NCBI GenBank assembly: GCA_009995705.1
Contig: JAADBR010000117.1
Coordinates: 1-16,631 of the forward strand
DNA from: Microcystis aeruginosa W13-11
Lineage (GTDB): Bacteria; Cyanobacteriota; Cyanobacteriia; Cyanobacteriales; Microcystaceae
Reading direction: 5' to 3'
DNA: 16,631 nucleotides
In this document: in pieces, positions 1 through 7,629 of the stretch
Position numbering within the stretch: the stretch's first letter is position 1
Layout: the number at the start of each line of letters is the position of its first letter
The notes under the pieces: generated by a model
What the model saw: the letters and a program-made list of their open reading frames with translations, nothing else
Told to the model about the DNA's origin: nothing
The model's database searches: none
Program-made: the position numbers and the translations under genes

Positions 1-119
1 TCATTTATGCAAGTGAGTAATTATACTTGTCCCTAAAACTGGTTTCTAGCAAGGTTTTCAAAATAGCTTGACATAAAAACCTGATTTAGGAGTTACAAAG
101 GTGAGATGCTCCCGTGTAT

Positions 120-830
120 CTATACTGAAAGTCCAAGAGCTTTTTTCGTCCTATCGCCGACAATTCCGTCAACAGGGTCTAAATTAGCTTGATCTTGAAA
201 TTGAATAACCGCTTGAGCCGTTCCTTGCCCAAAAAAGCCGTCCACTCCCATGTCTCCAACACTGAAACCTTTTTCAATTAATTTTTTTTGAACTGCTTTA
301 ACATCATCTCCTTTCATTAAAGGAGTGGTTAAAAATAGTAAACGATTGCTATTTTCTGCTGAAATTCCAGGCTGTGTTAATCCCGTTAAATCTTTTTGGA
401 TAATGGCAAGTTTTTGTTTCCATGTAGTGGGATTATGAATATTTAGACCATCATCTATATGAACTGGATCACCAAAATCCCCACCCCAATGTAAAACAGG
501 GTGGTTGCGAATAGCAGTAATAAAAGCTTGAATGACCGACGGTAGTGTGCTGAAATTAGCCAATTTTTTGTCGTTAAATAAGGTACCACCATGTTGAATG
601 TTCATATCAATAGCATGACCAACAAAGTGATTGGACATTTTGGCAGGCTGGAAAACGGCTCCACCGACGGGGACTCCCAGGGGACGAGTTGAGCTAGTAA
701 TAAAAATTTGAATTCCGTTGGTTGTTGCAAATTTGTTGATTGTATCGAGATGAGGGATGAACTCAATATCAGCTAAAACAAGCTTGCCAATAAATTGAGA
801 ACCGGTAAAAGTTTTGAGTTCGGTCGCCAT
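120..830 (-). CDS. M15-type D,D-/L,D-peptidase with C-terminal peptidoglycan-binding domain
   Basis: Predicted zinc peptidase that cuts peptide stems of peptidoglycan. Seen: residues 67-75 carry the H-x-x-G-x-A-x-D signature (H68, G71, D75), followed by W115-G-G-D118 and D-P-V-H124. This is the zinc-site pattern of M15 carboxypeptidases/endopeptidases, with H68, D75 and H124 as likely ligands. Residues 167-233 form a PG_binding_1-type repeat (G-D-D-V-K-A-V-Q-x-x-L, then D-G-x-F-G and F-Q). At 236 aa the protein is compact. No signal peptide is visible at the N-terminus, so export would need a holin, lysis or a non-classical route, as for phage endolysins. The ATG at 830 sits just before the first conserved residues. 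It lies downstream of, and in the same orientation as, a GH19-like lytic enzyme, which suggests the pair attacks both the peptide and glycan parts of the wall. Exact bond specificity is unknown. Confidence 0.82.
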   Translation of the reverse strand: MATELKTFTGSQFIGKLVLADIEFIPHLDTINKFATTNGIQIFITSSTRPLGVPVGGAVFQPAKMSNHFVGHAIDMNIQHGGTLFNDKKLANFSTLPSVIQAFITAIRNHPVLHWGGDFGDPVHIDDGLNIHNPTTWKQKLAIIQKDLTGLTQPGISAENSNRLLFLTTPLMKGDDVKAVQKKLIEKGFSVGDMGVDGFFGQGTAQAVIQFQDQANLDPVDGIVGDRTKKALGLSV

Positions 831-895
831 ATTAAGTATTTTTTCAGAATAAGTTAAGGTTAATTCGTAACTACAAGTTTTAGAAAGGTTTCCTA

Positions 896-966
896 GGTTA
901 AATTGAGGGAAATAAACTCAAATAATTATCTAGAAACTTTCGAGTTTATTGCTGTTCAATTTAACC
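896..966. repeat. Long imperfect inverted repeat between the two cell-wall enzyme genes
   Basis: Left arm 896-919 and right arm 942-966 are complementary. The outer 11 bp (GGTTAAATTGA / TCAATTTAACC) and inner 9 bp (AATAAACTC / GAGTTTATT) are perfect, separated by a 4/5-nt internal bulge, with a 22-nt loop. It lies 14 nt beyond the stop of the upstream minus-strand gene. It could be a terminator-like or mRNA-stabilising hairpin, or a small MITE remnant. No clean T-tract follows, so plain intrinsic termination is not well supported. Confidence 0.6.
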
Positions 967-980
967 TTTACCTTTGACAA

Positions 981-1775
981 TTAAGCGATTAGACTGTTTC
1001 CTGTATTAAACGCTGCTACAAAACGCTCAATTCCATGAGTTCCTCCATTGACTGCTTTTCGGGCTGTTTTTAGATCTTTATCTAATAAAGCTTCTCGAAT
1101 CTGGCGTTCTTTATTTTTGAGAAAACGAGCCAAAATTTTGGATGCAATAACGGAATCATTGGCTCTGTCTGGGTTATTGACTAAATCTACTCCGATTTGC
1201 GAGCCAATTTGAATATAGTTAGCGCGTCCTGTCAATTGGATAAATCCACGTCCTTTGAAACTATTTCCATCAGGATTCCCCTTGTTCCCCAAATCCTTAC
1301 GGTTATCGTAGAGACCAAAAGGAGTTCCACCTGGAGCAGTATTAAACCGCGATTTGAACTCACTAATTGGCTCAAATCCCTCGGTTTCGGCGCGAATAGT
1401 TCCTATTGCCATTAGGATCATGTCGCGATCATCTAAATCAAGCTCTTTTAGAGCAGATAAAATATTTGGGAGGTGAGTTTTAATGTTACCAATAGGACTA
1501 TTGGGAGACATTTTGGAAACCACCGCTACTGTAAATTGAGCCGTTGCGTCGCGCAGCTTGTCCTCTTTTAATACGTCTAACCCTAATGCGCTGAGAGTCT
1601 TGGGGCCTACCTTCCCATCAGGCAGTAAACCTTCACTTTTTTGAAAAGCAATAACAGCCGCTTCAGTTGCAGGGCCAAAATCCCCATCTACGTTACCAGG
1701 ATCAAAGCCTTTATTTTTTAGGGCTTGTTGAAGCGCTTCAACTCTTTCCCCTTTGTTACCTTCTATAAGAATCAC
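981..1775 (-). CDS. GH19 chitinase/lysozyme-like protein with N-terminal peptidoglycan-binding domain
   Basis: Predicted glycan-cleaving enzyme acting on peptidoglycan or chitin-like polymers. Seen: residues 5-66 are a PG_binding_1 repeat (G-x-x-G-x-x-V-x-x-L-Q-x-x-L, then D-G-D-F-G-P-A-T and F-Q). Residues about 75-264 resemble GH19 enzymes, with R-A-E130-T-E-G-F (candidate catalytic acid E130) and the characteristic G-R-G-F-I-Q-L-T-G-R-x-N-Y at 175-187. The start is GTG at 1775, supported because the binding repeat begins within the first residues and a TATAAT lies about 34 nt upstream. There is no signal peptide. The domain order (binding then catalytic) is opposite to that of the neighbouring M15 gene 150 bp downstream. 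Phage endolysins, spore-cortex-like lysins and predatory wall lysins share this architecture, so the physiological role is not settled. Confidence 0.8.
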   Translation of the reverse strand: MILIEGNKGERVEALQQALKNKGFDPGNVDGDFGPATEAAVIAFQKSEGLLPDGKVGPKTLSALGLDVLKEDKLRDATAQFTVAVVSKMSPNSPIGNIKTHLPNILSALKELDLDDRDMILMAIGTIRAETEGFEPISEFKSRFNTAPGGTPFGLYDNRKDLGNKGNPDGNSFKGRGFIQLTGRANYIQIGSQIGVDLVNNPDRANDSVIASKILARFLKNKERQIREALLDKDLKTARKAVNGGTHGIERFVAAFNTGNSLIA

Positions 1776-1808
1776 GGTTTTGCCTTGAATATAAAATAGG
1801 TCGGTTCA

Positions 1809-1814
1809 ATTATA
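1809..1814 (-). promoter_or_regulatory. -10 hexamer for the GH19-like gene
   Basis: On the minus strand a perfect TATAAT lies at 1814-1809. It would start transcription near 1802 and give a leader of about 27 nt before the GTG at 1775. No convincing -35 is present at the usual spacing, so this rests on the -10 alone. Confidence 0.45.
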
Positions 1815-2247
1815 CAATGCACAAGAAACAACACTTATCTTTTGTAATATTTTTTAACATATATCGATGTATCTTAGTGCATTTTGATGTATTTTTAGGG
1901 ATCGTGGCGGGTTCTTGTTGGGCGATTGTCTGAACAATAGACCTCAACCTAATATTATCTGAAGACTAAAAGTCTCTCTAGTTAAGGAATCTAACCGAAT
2001 AAAAATGATTTTAATTGCCTCATATTTTTTCAGTAAAATTGAATTAGCAACGATAAATATACATTCTAGGCATTGAACCATTTGGTTAGTACACAGGACA
2101 AAGGTAAGCTGTGACTAGGTTGTAATTTTTGGAGATGTCTAATGGCTGGATTTGTCAGGCTTTCTCACCCAAAATTGCCCTTTTTTGAACCACGCCAATC
2201 ATTTTTTACTACCCACACCATCCCCAGACGATGTGGGCTAAATCGGG
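1815..2247. other. Intergenic stretch without a recognisable gene
   Basis: About 430 bp between two minus-strand genes. No credible reading frame is visible. It holds only short dyads, such as ATTGT-ctga-ACAAT near 1924-1937 and AGACT-aaa-AGTCT near 1962-1974, plus a CCCACA/TGTGGG dyad at about 2212-2236 just downstream of the universal stress gene. That last dyad could be a weak terminator but lacks a T-run on the relevant strand. Confidence 0.4.
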
Positions 2248-3042
2248 CTAAATCCCTTCTTTTCTAGCTAAAAGGACGGGACAATTGACATTAACCCGCA
2301 CATAATCCGAGAGGGAAGTACCGAGAAGGCGATCGAGATCTGGTAAACTCTTAGCCACTTTGCAGAGTTGTTCTCCCGGTTTACCCCCCGTCACCACGCA
2401 GCGATAGGGTATATTCATCCGTTTTACTTTTGCTACTGCTGGCCCTAAAATCGGGTTTTCTTCCATTTCTTTGGGAGAAGTGGGGGCAAATTGTGGTTTT
2501 AAGTCGGGGTTGACGCGGGCCAGAATTAACTCTGCTGAAGGATAATCCCGCAGGAGATAAATAGCCAGATCGAGAGCTAAATCAGCCGAGCTAGACTTAT
2601 CGAGAGCTACCATCACCTTTTTGATTTTTTTGACGTAAATATCGTCTTTTACCAATAACATCGGGTGATTAGTCAGTTGAAAGACGTATTGACTGACGGA
2701 ATTTTCTAGAATTGCCTCCAGTCGCTTCAGTCCCCTGGAACCCATCAGGATCAAATCGGCCTCGATTTCGTCAGCAACCTGACAGACGGTATCTTTGGGA
2801 TCTCCTTGCCGCAGAATCGTGGAGACTTTGTTGGGTTCAATTTTGACTTCTTGCAGGATTTTAGTCAGCATTTGGGTTCCTTCCTCCCATTTACTGGCCA
2901 GAGCTTCGGTGGTAATCTGAGGGGGAACAACCCGGAGAATGGTAATCGACGCTTTCCGGATAGCGGGGAGATCCATCAATGCTTGTAGCATTTCTTGGGT
3001 TTGACCTGCGCCGGAATCAGCGTATAGTATTTTCTCTAGCAT
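2248..3042 (-). CDS. Tandem universal stress protein (UspA family)
   Basis: Cytoplasmic protein with two Usp domains in tandem (about 1-132 and 138-262), the usual length for fused Usp proteins. Seen: the first domain starts with the typical K-I-L-Y-A-D-S strand and carries G101-S-R-G104 followed by S115-V-S, close to the ATP-binding pattern G-x2-G-x9-G-S/T, then N-H-P-M-L-L-V at the end. The second domain begins K-K-V-M-V-A-L-D and ends N-C-P-V-L-L-A-R, but its nucleotide loop (L-L-G-T-S-L-S-D-Y-V) is degenerate, so perhaps only the first half binds nucleotide. Such proteins are linked to stress survival in many bacteria; the specific trigger is unknown here. It is transcribed divergently from the hydrolase, and its ATG at 3042 has only a weak ribosome-binding site. 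Confidence 0.9.
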   Translation of the reverse strand: MLEKILYADSGAGQTQEMLQALMDLPAIRKASITILRVVPPQITTEALASKWEEGTQMLTKILQEVKIEPNKVSTILRQGDPKDTVCQVADEIEADLILMGSRGLKRLEAILENSVSQYVFQLTNHPMLLVKDDIYVKKIKKVMVALDKSSSADLALDLAIYLLRDYPSAELILARVNPDLKPQFAPTSPKEMEENPILGPAVAKVKRMNIPYRCVVTGGKPGEQLCKVAKSLPDLDRLLGTSLSDYVRVNVNCPVLLARKEGI

Positions 3043-3368
3043 AAGATTAAACTCGGTCTATGATCTTAATAGTTTTCGCTAATTTTCAGCATACTGCTAA
3101 TGTTGTTCCCGAAATTTAACAACTTATTAAGCGCTTTTTCTTAGCTTCATGGGATGCCGCATTTGAGGGCATTTTAAGTATTTATGCCTAATTGACTAGA
3201 AATACTTGGCTCAAAATCATCGGGTCAAGCGTTCATTCGTATTATATTGTAGATGCAATGCTGGCGCTCTCTTTTAATCACAGCTAAATCGACCATTTAA
3301 TTGATGATTATTCATGGTTAATTCTCCAGCAACCACGAGAATTTTTTATTTTTACAAGAGGTCTAGTT
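3043..3368. other. Divergent intergenic region (Usp / hydrolase)
   Basis: About 326 bp carrying the control regions of two divergent genes. It contains a perfect 8-bp dyad AAGTATTT/AAATACTT (3176-3183 and 3200-3207, 16-nt spacer), which could be an operator or hairpin, and a possible -10 TATTAT at 3240-3245 for the plus strand without a good -35. AGAGG at 3357-3361 is a good ribosome-binding site for the hydrolase ATG at 3369. No gene is seen. Confidence 0.45.
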
Positions 3369-4346
3369 ATGTCTTTATCAATTCGAGTAATTATCCTAGT
3401 AGCGACAACAGTTTATCAGACGTTATCTGTTTGGTTAGAAGAACAAAAAGCACCTCCGGGTAATTTGGTTAATCTGGGTAAATATCGCCTACATTTTTGT
3501 CTAGCGGGAGAGGCTAGTCCCACTATTATTATTGACCATAGTTTAGGGGGAATTGAGGGATATTTTTTGCTAGAAGAATTATCACAATTAGCTAGGGTTT
3601 GTATTTATGATCGAGCGGGTTATGGTTGGAGCGATTCTAGTCCACATCCCCGGACTAGCTACCAAATTGTTCAGGAATTAGATCAATTACTAACCCAAGC
3701 ACAAATAGAGCCACCTTATATTTTAGTTGGTGATTCTTTTGGCAGTTATAATGTTCGACTGTATGCCCATCTCTTCCCAGAAAAAGTAGTAGGTTTGGTA
3801 CTCACTGATGGTTTACACGAGCAGGGAATGCTGAAAATGTCGCCAGCATTAAAGGCATTAAAATTATTTTTCATCTCTGGATTTTTGATGTCGATTATTG
3901 GCTCAATTTTAGGCATTATCCGAGTTCTGAGAGTTCTGGGAGTTTTTGAATTATTAAAACCAGAATTGCTTCGCTTTTCCCCAGATTCTTGTGATCGAGT
4001 TAAGCGTTCTTTCTGTCGCGCTAAACACTGGATGACGATGAGTAGAGAAATGCTTAATCTCGACCAAAGCGCTCGTCAGGTGAGTGAGGCTAACAATTTC
4101 GGTAGTTTACCGATAGTTAGTATTAAAGCTAATTCTTTTTTTAAACCTTCCCTTTGGACTCGCTTTATTCCCCTCAAAAGTGCCAACCAACTCCGGGAGG
4201 AGATGCACCTAGAATTAGGCAAGTTATCCGAAGATTTTCTGCAAATACAAGCGGATAAAAGTGGTCATTTTGTCTGGATGGATCAACCGGATGTGATGAT
4301 CGATGCGGTGAGAATTTTGCTTGACAAAATTAACTCTGTGTGCTGA
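3369..4346 (+). CDS. Alpha/beta hydrolase with N-terminal membrane anchor
   Basis: Serine hydrolase of the alpha/beta fold; the substrate is not known. Seen: a hydrophobic N-terminal segment (about residues 5-22) that may be a signal anchor, then the oxyanion-loop stretch D56-H-S-L-G-G, the conserved Y80-D-R-A-G-Y-G-W-S-D block, and the nucleophile elbow G-D-S123-F-G-S. The last part contains S-G-H300-F-V-W-M-D-Q-P, the expected catalytic histidine. At 325 aa it is a normal full-length member. The ATG at 3369 is supported by AGAGG 7 nt upstream. It is monocistronic: a mobile-element-like inverted-repeat block begins 2 nt after the stop. Relatives include esterases, lipases and haloperoxidase-like enzymes, and the sequence alone does not decide among them. 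Confidence 0.88.
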   Translation: MSLSIRVIILVATTVYQTLSVWLEEQKAPPGNLVNLGKYRLHFCLAGEASPTIIIDHSLGGIEGYFLLEELSQLARVCIYDRAGYGWSDSSPHPRTSYQIVQELDQLLTQAQIEPPYILVGDSFGSYNVRLYAHLFPEKVVGLVLTDGLHEQGMLKMSPALKALKLFFISGFLMSIIGSILGIIRVLRVLGVFELLKPELLRFSPDSCDRVKRSFCRAKHWMTMSREMLNLDQSARQVSEANNFGSLPIVSIKANSFFKPSLWTRFIPLKSANQLREEMHLELGKLSEDFLQIQADKSGHFVWMDQPDVMIDAVRILLDKINSVC

Positions 4347-4738
4347 GTAAGTAGTTGGACAAAAGTAAAGTTAACTGTGGGGTAAGGAGTCAGTAGCCGG
4401 TCGTCAGGAGTCAAAAGTCAGTAAGAATTGCGGCAATTTACATTTCTTAAGATAGACAACAGAATTTACGTCCGACTACTTAATAGGGTAAAATTAACCT
4501 CTTGGTTAGGATAGACAAGAGGCAAGAGATTCGATCGAGATTAGCTGAAATCCTAGAGACTTATTGCCTATTAACTTATAGGCATGAAGCTATCGTTCAT
4601 TCTTAATTCTCCTGACTTGAAAGAGGGTGTAGGGTCTGGGGAAGTGGGAAGTATAAATAAAAATAATCTCCTGTCTCGGAGTCTCCTGTTTCCTGACAAC
4701 CGACTCCTAACCCCACCAACAGACTTTTTCAGTAACCC
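4347..4738. other. Repeat-rich intergenic region between convergent genes
   Basis: No gene is seen in these 392 bp. Besides the MITE-like block at 4348-4482 there are two clean hairpins: CCTCTTG/CAAGAGG (4498-4504 and 4516-4522) and TGCCTAT/ATAGGCA with a 6-nt loop (4565-4571 and 4578-4584). GTCAGGAGTC-type low-complexity tracts occur near 4385-4420 and, inverted, near 4670-4715. Either hairpin could help end transcription from the two convergent genes, but neither has a T-tract. Confidence 0.45.
4348..4482. mobile_element. Candidate small TA-flanked MITE
   Basis: AGTAGTTGGAC at 4350-4360 is repeated inverted as GTCCGACTACT at 4470-4480, with one mismatch in 11. Each outer end is flanked by the dinucleotide TA (4348-4349 and 4481-4482). 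The unit is 131 bp between TA repeats and has no coding capacity. Short non-coding elements with inverted ends and a TA duplication fit IS630/Tc1-mariner-derived MITEs. The short terminal repeat leaves room for chance. Confidence 0.42.
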
Positions 4739-5383
4739 CTAATTATTGAGGGTAATAATCTGAGCGCTAAAAGCCTGTTTAGTCAACTCTTGTACCCTTT
4801 GTTTAGCTTGGTATTGTTGCTGAAATAACCCCACTTGAATAACATTTTCTCCCGCGCGGATAAATGCGAGGGGTTCAATTTCTTGAATTTTTGCCAACGC
4901 TGCTGCACTATTACTCTGAACTTCAACCCGAAAGAGTTGATTAGTCGCAATAACCCGCTGCTGTGGTGGGGAAGAAGGGGGTTTATTGGCGCGATTTTGC
5001 GGTGTGGGGGCTGGTGAATTGACAGTTTGACGATTATGATTATTAATCACCGTAGCATTGGCAGGACGCACGGGAGCGGGGGCTTGAAAAACGTATTCTT
5101 TCAGGGGTTGATTACCAGAAACCAGGTCCGCCAGCAGAGGACGAACTGAAGGAGAATTAACTGGGGGTAAATTTAAGGGTGAACATTGGGAACAATTAAC
5201 AGCACTGGGACTGTCTGAATGTTTAGTCGGTTGTCTCACCGCTGGTGGTGGGGGTAAACGACGACTGGGATAAACATTCTGGGCAAAAGATAAGTCTGCT
5301 TTTAGCAGTAGCGTTCCTTGAGCGATTATCCCGACTTTTAACCAAAATAAAGCCGAGAAAAACAGTAGGTTTGTTCTCATCAT
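4739..5383 (-). CDS. Exported protein with SPOR-like C-terminal domain
   Basis: Hypothetical secreted or periplasmic protein of 214 aa. Seen: an N-terminal signal peptide (about residues 6-34, likely cleavage after S-F-A34), then a long low-complexity linker rich in P, N, S and Q with P-P-P and C-S-Q-C pieces. A C-terminal segment of about 65 residues (from N-Q-L-F-R-V-E-V) contains V-Q-V-G-L-F-Q-Q-Q-Y-Q-A-K-Q-R-V-Q-E-L, the pattern of the second half of a SPOR domain. SPOR domains bind denuded peptidoglycan glycans, often at division sites; that role here is inference because the repeat is degenerate. Two adjacent ATGs occur at 5383 and 5380. It is divergent from mnmA, with 102 bp between the starts. 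Confidence 0.7.
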   Translation of the reverse strand: MMRTNLLFFSALFWLKVGIIAQGTLLLKADLSFAQNVYPSRRLPPPPAVRQPTKHSDSPSAVNCSQCSPLNLPPVNSPSVRPLLADLVSGNQPLKEYVFQAPAPVRPANATVINNHNRQTVNSPAPTPQNRANKPPSSPPQQRVIATNQLFRVEVQSNSAAALAKIQEIEPLAFIRAGENVIQVGLFQQQYQAKQRVQELTKQAFSAQIITLNN

Positions 5384-5485
5384 GCTGGTTTGTCCTCACA
5401 CGAAATTTGGGTACACCATGTCCAAATTTTAAAGTAGGAGATGCTAGTCTAGAAAATATATTGGTTAAAAATCATCACAAGATTT

Positions 5486-6562
5486 ATGGGAAAAGTTGTT
5501 GTCGGTCTATCGGGGGGGGTAGATAGCTCTGTCGCCGCTGCCGCTCTACACGCTCAAGGTTATGATGTTATTGGCTTGACCCTGTGGTTAATGAAGGGTA
5601 AAGGTCAATGCTGCTCCGAGGGAATGGTAGATGCGGCCTTTGTTTGTGAGCAGTTGGGGGTTCCCCATCATATCGTCGATAGTCGCGAGCTTTTCCAAAA
5701 AGAAATTATTGATTATCTGGTTTCCGGTTACGAAGCGGGAATCACACCGCTGCCCTGTTCTCAGTGCAATAAAGCGGTAAAATTTAGCCCGATGCTCCAT
5801 TATGCTAGGGAAACCTTAGAAACGGACACTATTGCCACCGGTCACTACGCTAGAATTCGTTTTTCTCCTGAAAATAACCGTTATCAACTGCTGCGCGCCG
5901 TCGACAAAAATAAAGATCAATCCTATTTTCTCTATGATCTAACTCAAGATGTACTGCGTGGGACTTTATTTCCCTTGGGAGAACAAACCAAGGCAGAAAC
6001 CCGCAGGATTGCCCAAGAATTCGGCTTGAAAACGGCAGATAAACCCGATAGTCAGGATTTATGCTTGATTGAAGCTCACGGAACTATGCGATCATTCTTG
6101 GATAAGTATATCGCTGTTAGTGAGGGCGATATCGTAGATCTCGATGGCAAAGTTTTGGGTAAACATAGCGGTGTCCATCATTATACGATCGGACAACGCA
6201 AAGGCATCGGCATCGCCGCCGCCGAACCTCTCTATGTGGTCAAACTCGATCCCGTCATGAATCGGGTTATCGTCGGTAATCGCGAAAGTGCCGTTAGTGC
6301 CGATTGTCTTGTCGGACGGATGAACTGGGTTTCTATTCCTGAACCCACCACCCCTATCCGCGCGCAAGTACAGGTTCGTTATCGTTCTCCGGCTGTTCCC
6401 GTCAATGTTATCCCCCTAGAAAATAATCAAGTGAAGCTGGTTTTCGATGAACCGCAATTTAGTATCACCCCGGGCCAAGCAGCCGTGATTTATGAAGGGG
6501 AAATCGTCCTCGGTGGGGGGATTATCTCAAGAGAGACTAGGGGGGATCAATCAATGCTATAA
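5486..6562 (+). CDS. mnmA: tRNA-specific 2-thiouridylase MnmA
   Basis: Cytoplasmic enzyme that thiolates C2 of the wobble uridine U34 in tRNAs for Lys, Glu and Gln, using ATP for adenylation and sulfur delivered by a cysteine persulfide. Seen: the ATP-pyrophosphatase P-loop S9-G-G-V-D-S-S15 at the N-terminus, and the first catalytic cysteine in L-P-C91-S-Q-C-N. A-T-G-H-Y-A-R lies at 117-123, K-D-Q-S-Y-F-L-Y at 143-150, and the second catalytic cysteine in S-Q-D-L-C193-[14 protein letters not shown] marks the central domain. At 358 aa the length is normal. The ATG at 5486 fits the family start although no strong ribosome-binding site precedes it. The kinase gene downstream has its own promoter overlapping the end of this gene. 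Confidence 0.97.
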   Translation: MGKVVVGLSGGVDSSVAAAALHAQGYDVIGLTLWLMKGKGQCCSEGMVDAAFVCEQLGVPHHIVDSRELFQKEIIDYLVSGYEAGITPLPCSQCNKAVKFSPMLHYARETLETDTIATGHYARIRFSPENNRYQLLRAVDKNKDQSYFLYDLTQDVLRGTLFPLGEQTKAETRRIAQEFGLKTADKPDSQDLCLIEAHGTMRSFLDKYIAVSEGDIVDLDGKVLGKHSGVHHYTIGQRKGIGIAAAEPLYVVKLDPVMNRVIVGNRESAVSADCLVGRMNWVSIPEPTTPIRAQVQVRYRSPAVPVNVIPLENNQVKLVFDEPQFSITPGQAAVIYEGEIVLGGGIISRETRGDQSML

Positions 6563-6563
6563 T
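6555..6563 (+). promoter_or_regulatory. Extended -10 promoter of the kinase gene
   Basis: TGCTATAAT at 6555-6563 is a perfect extended -10 element lying across the mnmA stop codon (6560-6562). No -35 match is seen, as is common for extended -10 promoters. Transcription would start near 6570, about 24 nt before the GTG at 6594. This favours that start over an ATG at 6492 inside mnmA. Confidence 0.6.
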
Positions 6564-6593
6564 AGCCGCTATTTATCAGCAGGTAAGATAAGG

Positions 6594-7583
6594 GTGAATT
6601 TATTAGTCCATCGTTATCAAATTGTGCGATCGCTTGCTTCTGGTGGATTTGGTGAAACTTTTCTAGCTAAAGATACCCAATTACCAGATCATCCTTGGTG
6701 TGTTGTCAAGCAACTTAAACCCCAATCTGATCCCCAATCTTGGCAAATAGCAAAGCGTTTATTTGATACAGAAGCAAGAAGTCTTTATCAATTAGGAAAA
6801 CACGCTCAAATCCCCCAATTATTTGCCCATTTTTCTGAAAATAATCAATTTTATCTCGTTCAAGAATATATTGAGGGACATCCTTTAGGTGAGGAAATTA
6901 TACTGGGGAAACAATGGGAAGAAATAGCAGTAATTGAATTTTTAGAAGATGTATTATCAACTTTAGCTTTTGTACATCAGCATAACGTTATTCATCGGGA
7001 TATCAAACCTGATAACTTAATTAGACGCAAACTAGATAATAAAATTATTTTAATTGATTTTGGTGCGGTAAAACAGATTATTAATTTAAGTAATACTCAA
7101 AACCAACCTAAGACAATTGGAATAGGAACACCAGGATATATGTCAAATGAACAAAATCTAGGAAAACCTACCTTTAGCAGCGATATTTATTCTGTGGGAA
7201 TGATTGGTATTCAGATGTTAACGGGATATTATCCTACCCAATTAGTTGATAATCAAAGAGGAGAAATACATTGGCAAAATAAAGTCAAAATAACACCTAA
7301 ATTTACTGATATTTTAGTTAAAATGAGTCATCCAGATTTTCAACAACGCTACCCCTCAGCTAAAGAAGCTTTACAAGCAATTCAAGGTTTACAGGGAGTC
7401 TCCCCTACCATGGTGCCAACAGTTTCTATGTCTCATTCTTCATCTATACAGAAGAATGGGGGTAAAATTGCCGTTATTCCCCTAATTTTAATGTTACTGC
7501 TAGGAGGAGTAATTGGTATTGGGTTGAACACTTTATCTGAGAGACAACAAAACAACGAGAGACAACATCAACCTGCTTTTTAA
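6594..7583 (+). CDS. Membrane-anchored eukaryotic-type Ser/Thr protein kinase
   Basis: Protein kinase of the bacterial Hanks type. Numbering from the GTG: Gly loop A-S-G17-G-F-G-E-T, ATP-binding lysine V-V-K39, catalytic loop H134-R-D136-I-K-P-D-N141, D155-F-G-A-V-K, and G-T-P-G-Y-M-S-N-E-Q in place of the usual APE motif. The kinase domain covers about 8-265 and is followed by a linker and one transmembrane helix (about 292-311). Only about 18 residues lie beyond the helix, so there is no extracellular sensor domain. The GTG at 6594 (329 aa) is preferred because the kinase domain begins 7 residues later and an extended -10 lies upstream; a start at ATG 6492 would overlap mnmA by 71 bp with an unrelated N-terminus. 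It is 46 nt upstream of a COP23-type lipoprotein gene on the same strand and probably co-transcribed with it, so the two may share a signalling role. The substrate is unknown. Confidence 0.9.
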   Translation: MNLLVHRYQIVRSLASGGFGETFLAKDTQLPDHPWCVVKQLKPQSDPQSWQIAKRLFDTEARSLYQLGKHAQIPQLFAHFSENNQFYLVQEYIEGHPLGEEIILGKQWEEIAVIEFLEDVLSTLAFVHQHNVIHRDIKPDNLIRRKLDNKIILIDFGAVKQIINLSNTQNQPKTIGIGTPGYMSNEQNLGKPTFSSDIYSVGMIGIQMLTGYYPTQLVDNQRGEIHWQNKVKITPKFTDILVKMSHPDFQQRYPSAKEALQAIQGLQGVSPTMVPTVSMSHSSSIQKNGGKIAVIPLILMLLLGGVIGIGLNTLSERQQNNERQHQPAF

Positions 7584-7629
7584 GCTATAAAGGTAATAGG
7601 AATAAGTTTAACAGGAGTAAGTAAGATTT

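Noticed and set aside
2212..2236. Strong terminator for the universal stress gene
   Set aside because: The stem is short with bulges and has no T-run on the minus strand; mentioned only as a weak dyad.
4672..4720. GTCTCCTGTTTCCTGAC-type tract as a second mobile element
   Set aside because: It shares only low-complexity GAGTC/CAGGA words with the inverted tract near 4385-4420; no defined ends or target duplication are visible.
5588..6367. Minus-strand frames within mnmA (5588-5800 and 6092-6367)
   Set aside because: Antisense shadows of a clearly conserved gene with no motifs of their own.
6492..6593. Longer N-terminus for the kinase starting at ATG 6492
   Set aside because: It would overlap mnmA by 71 bp, lie upstream of the extended -10 promoter and add residues unlike a kinase N-terminus.
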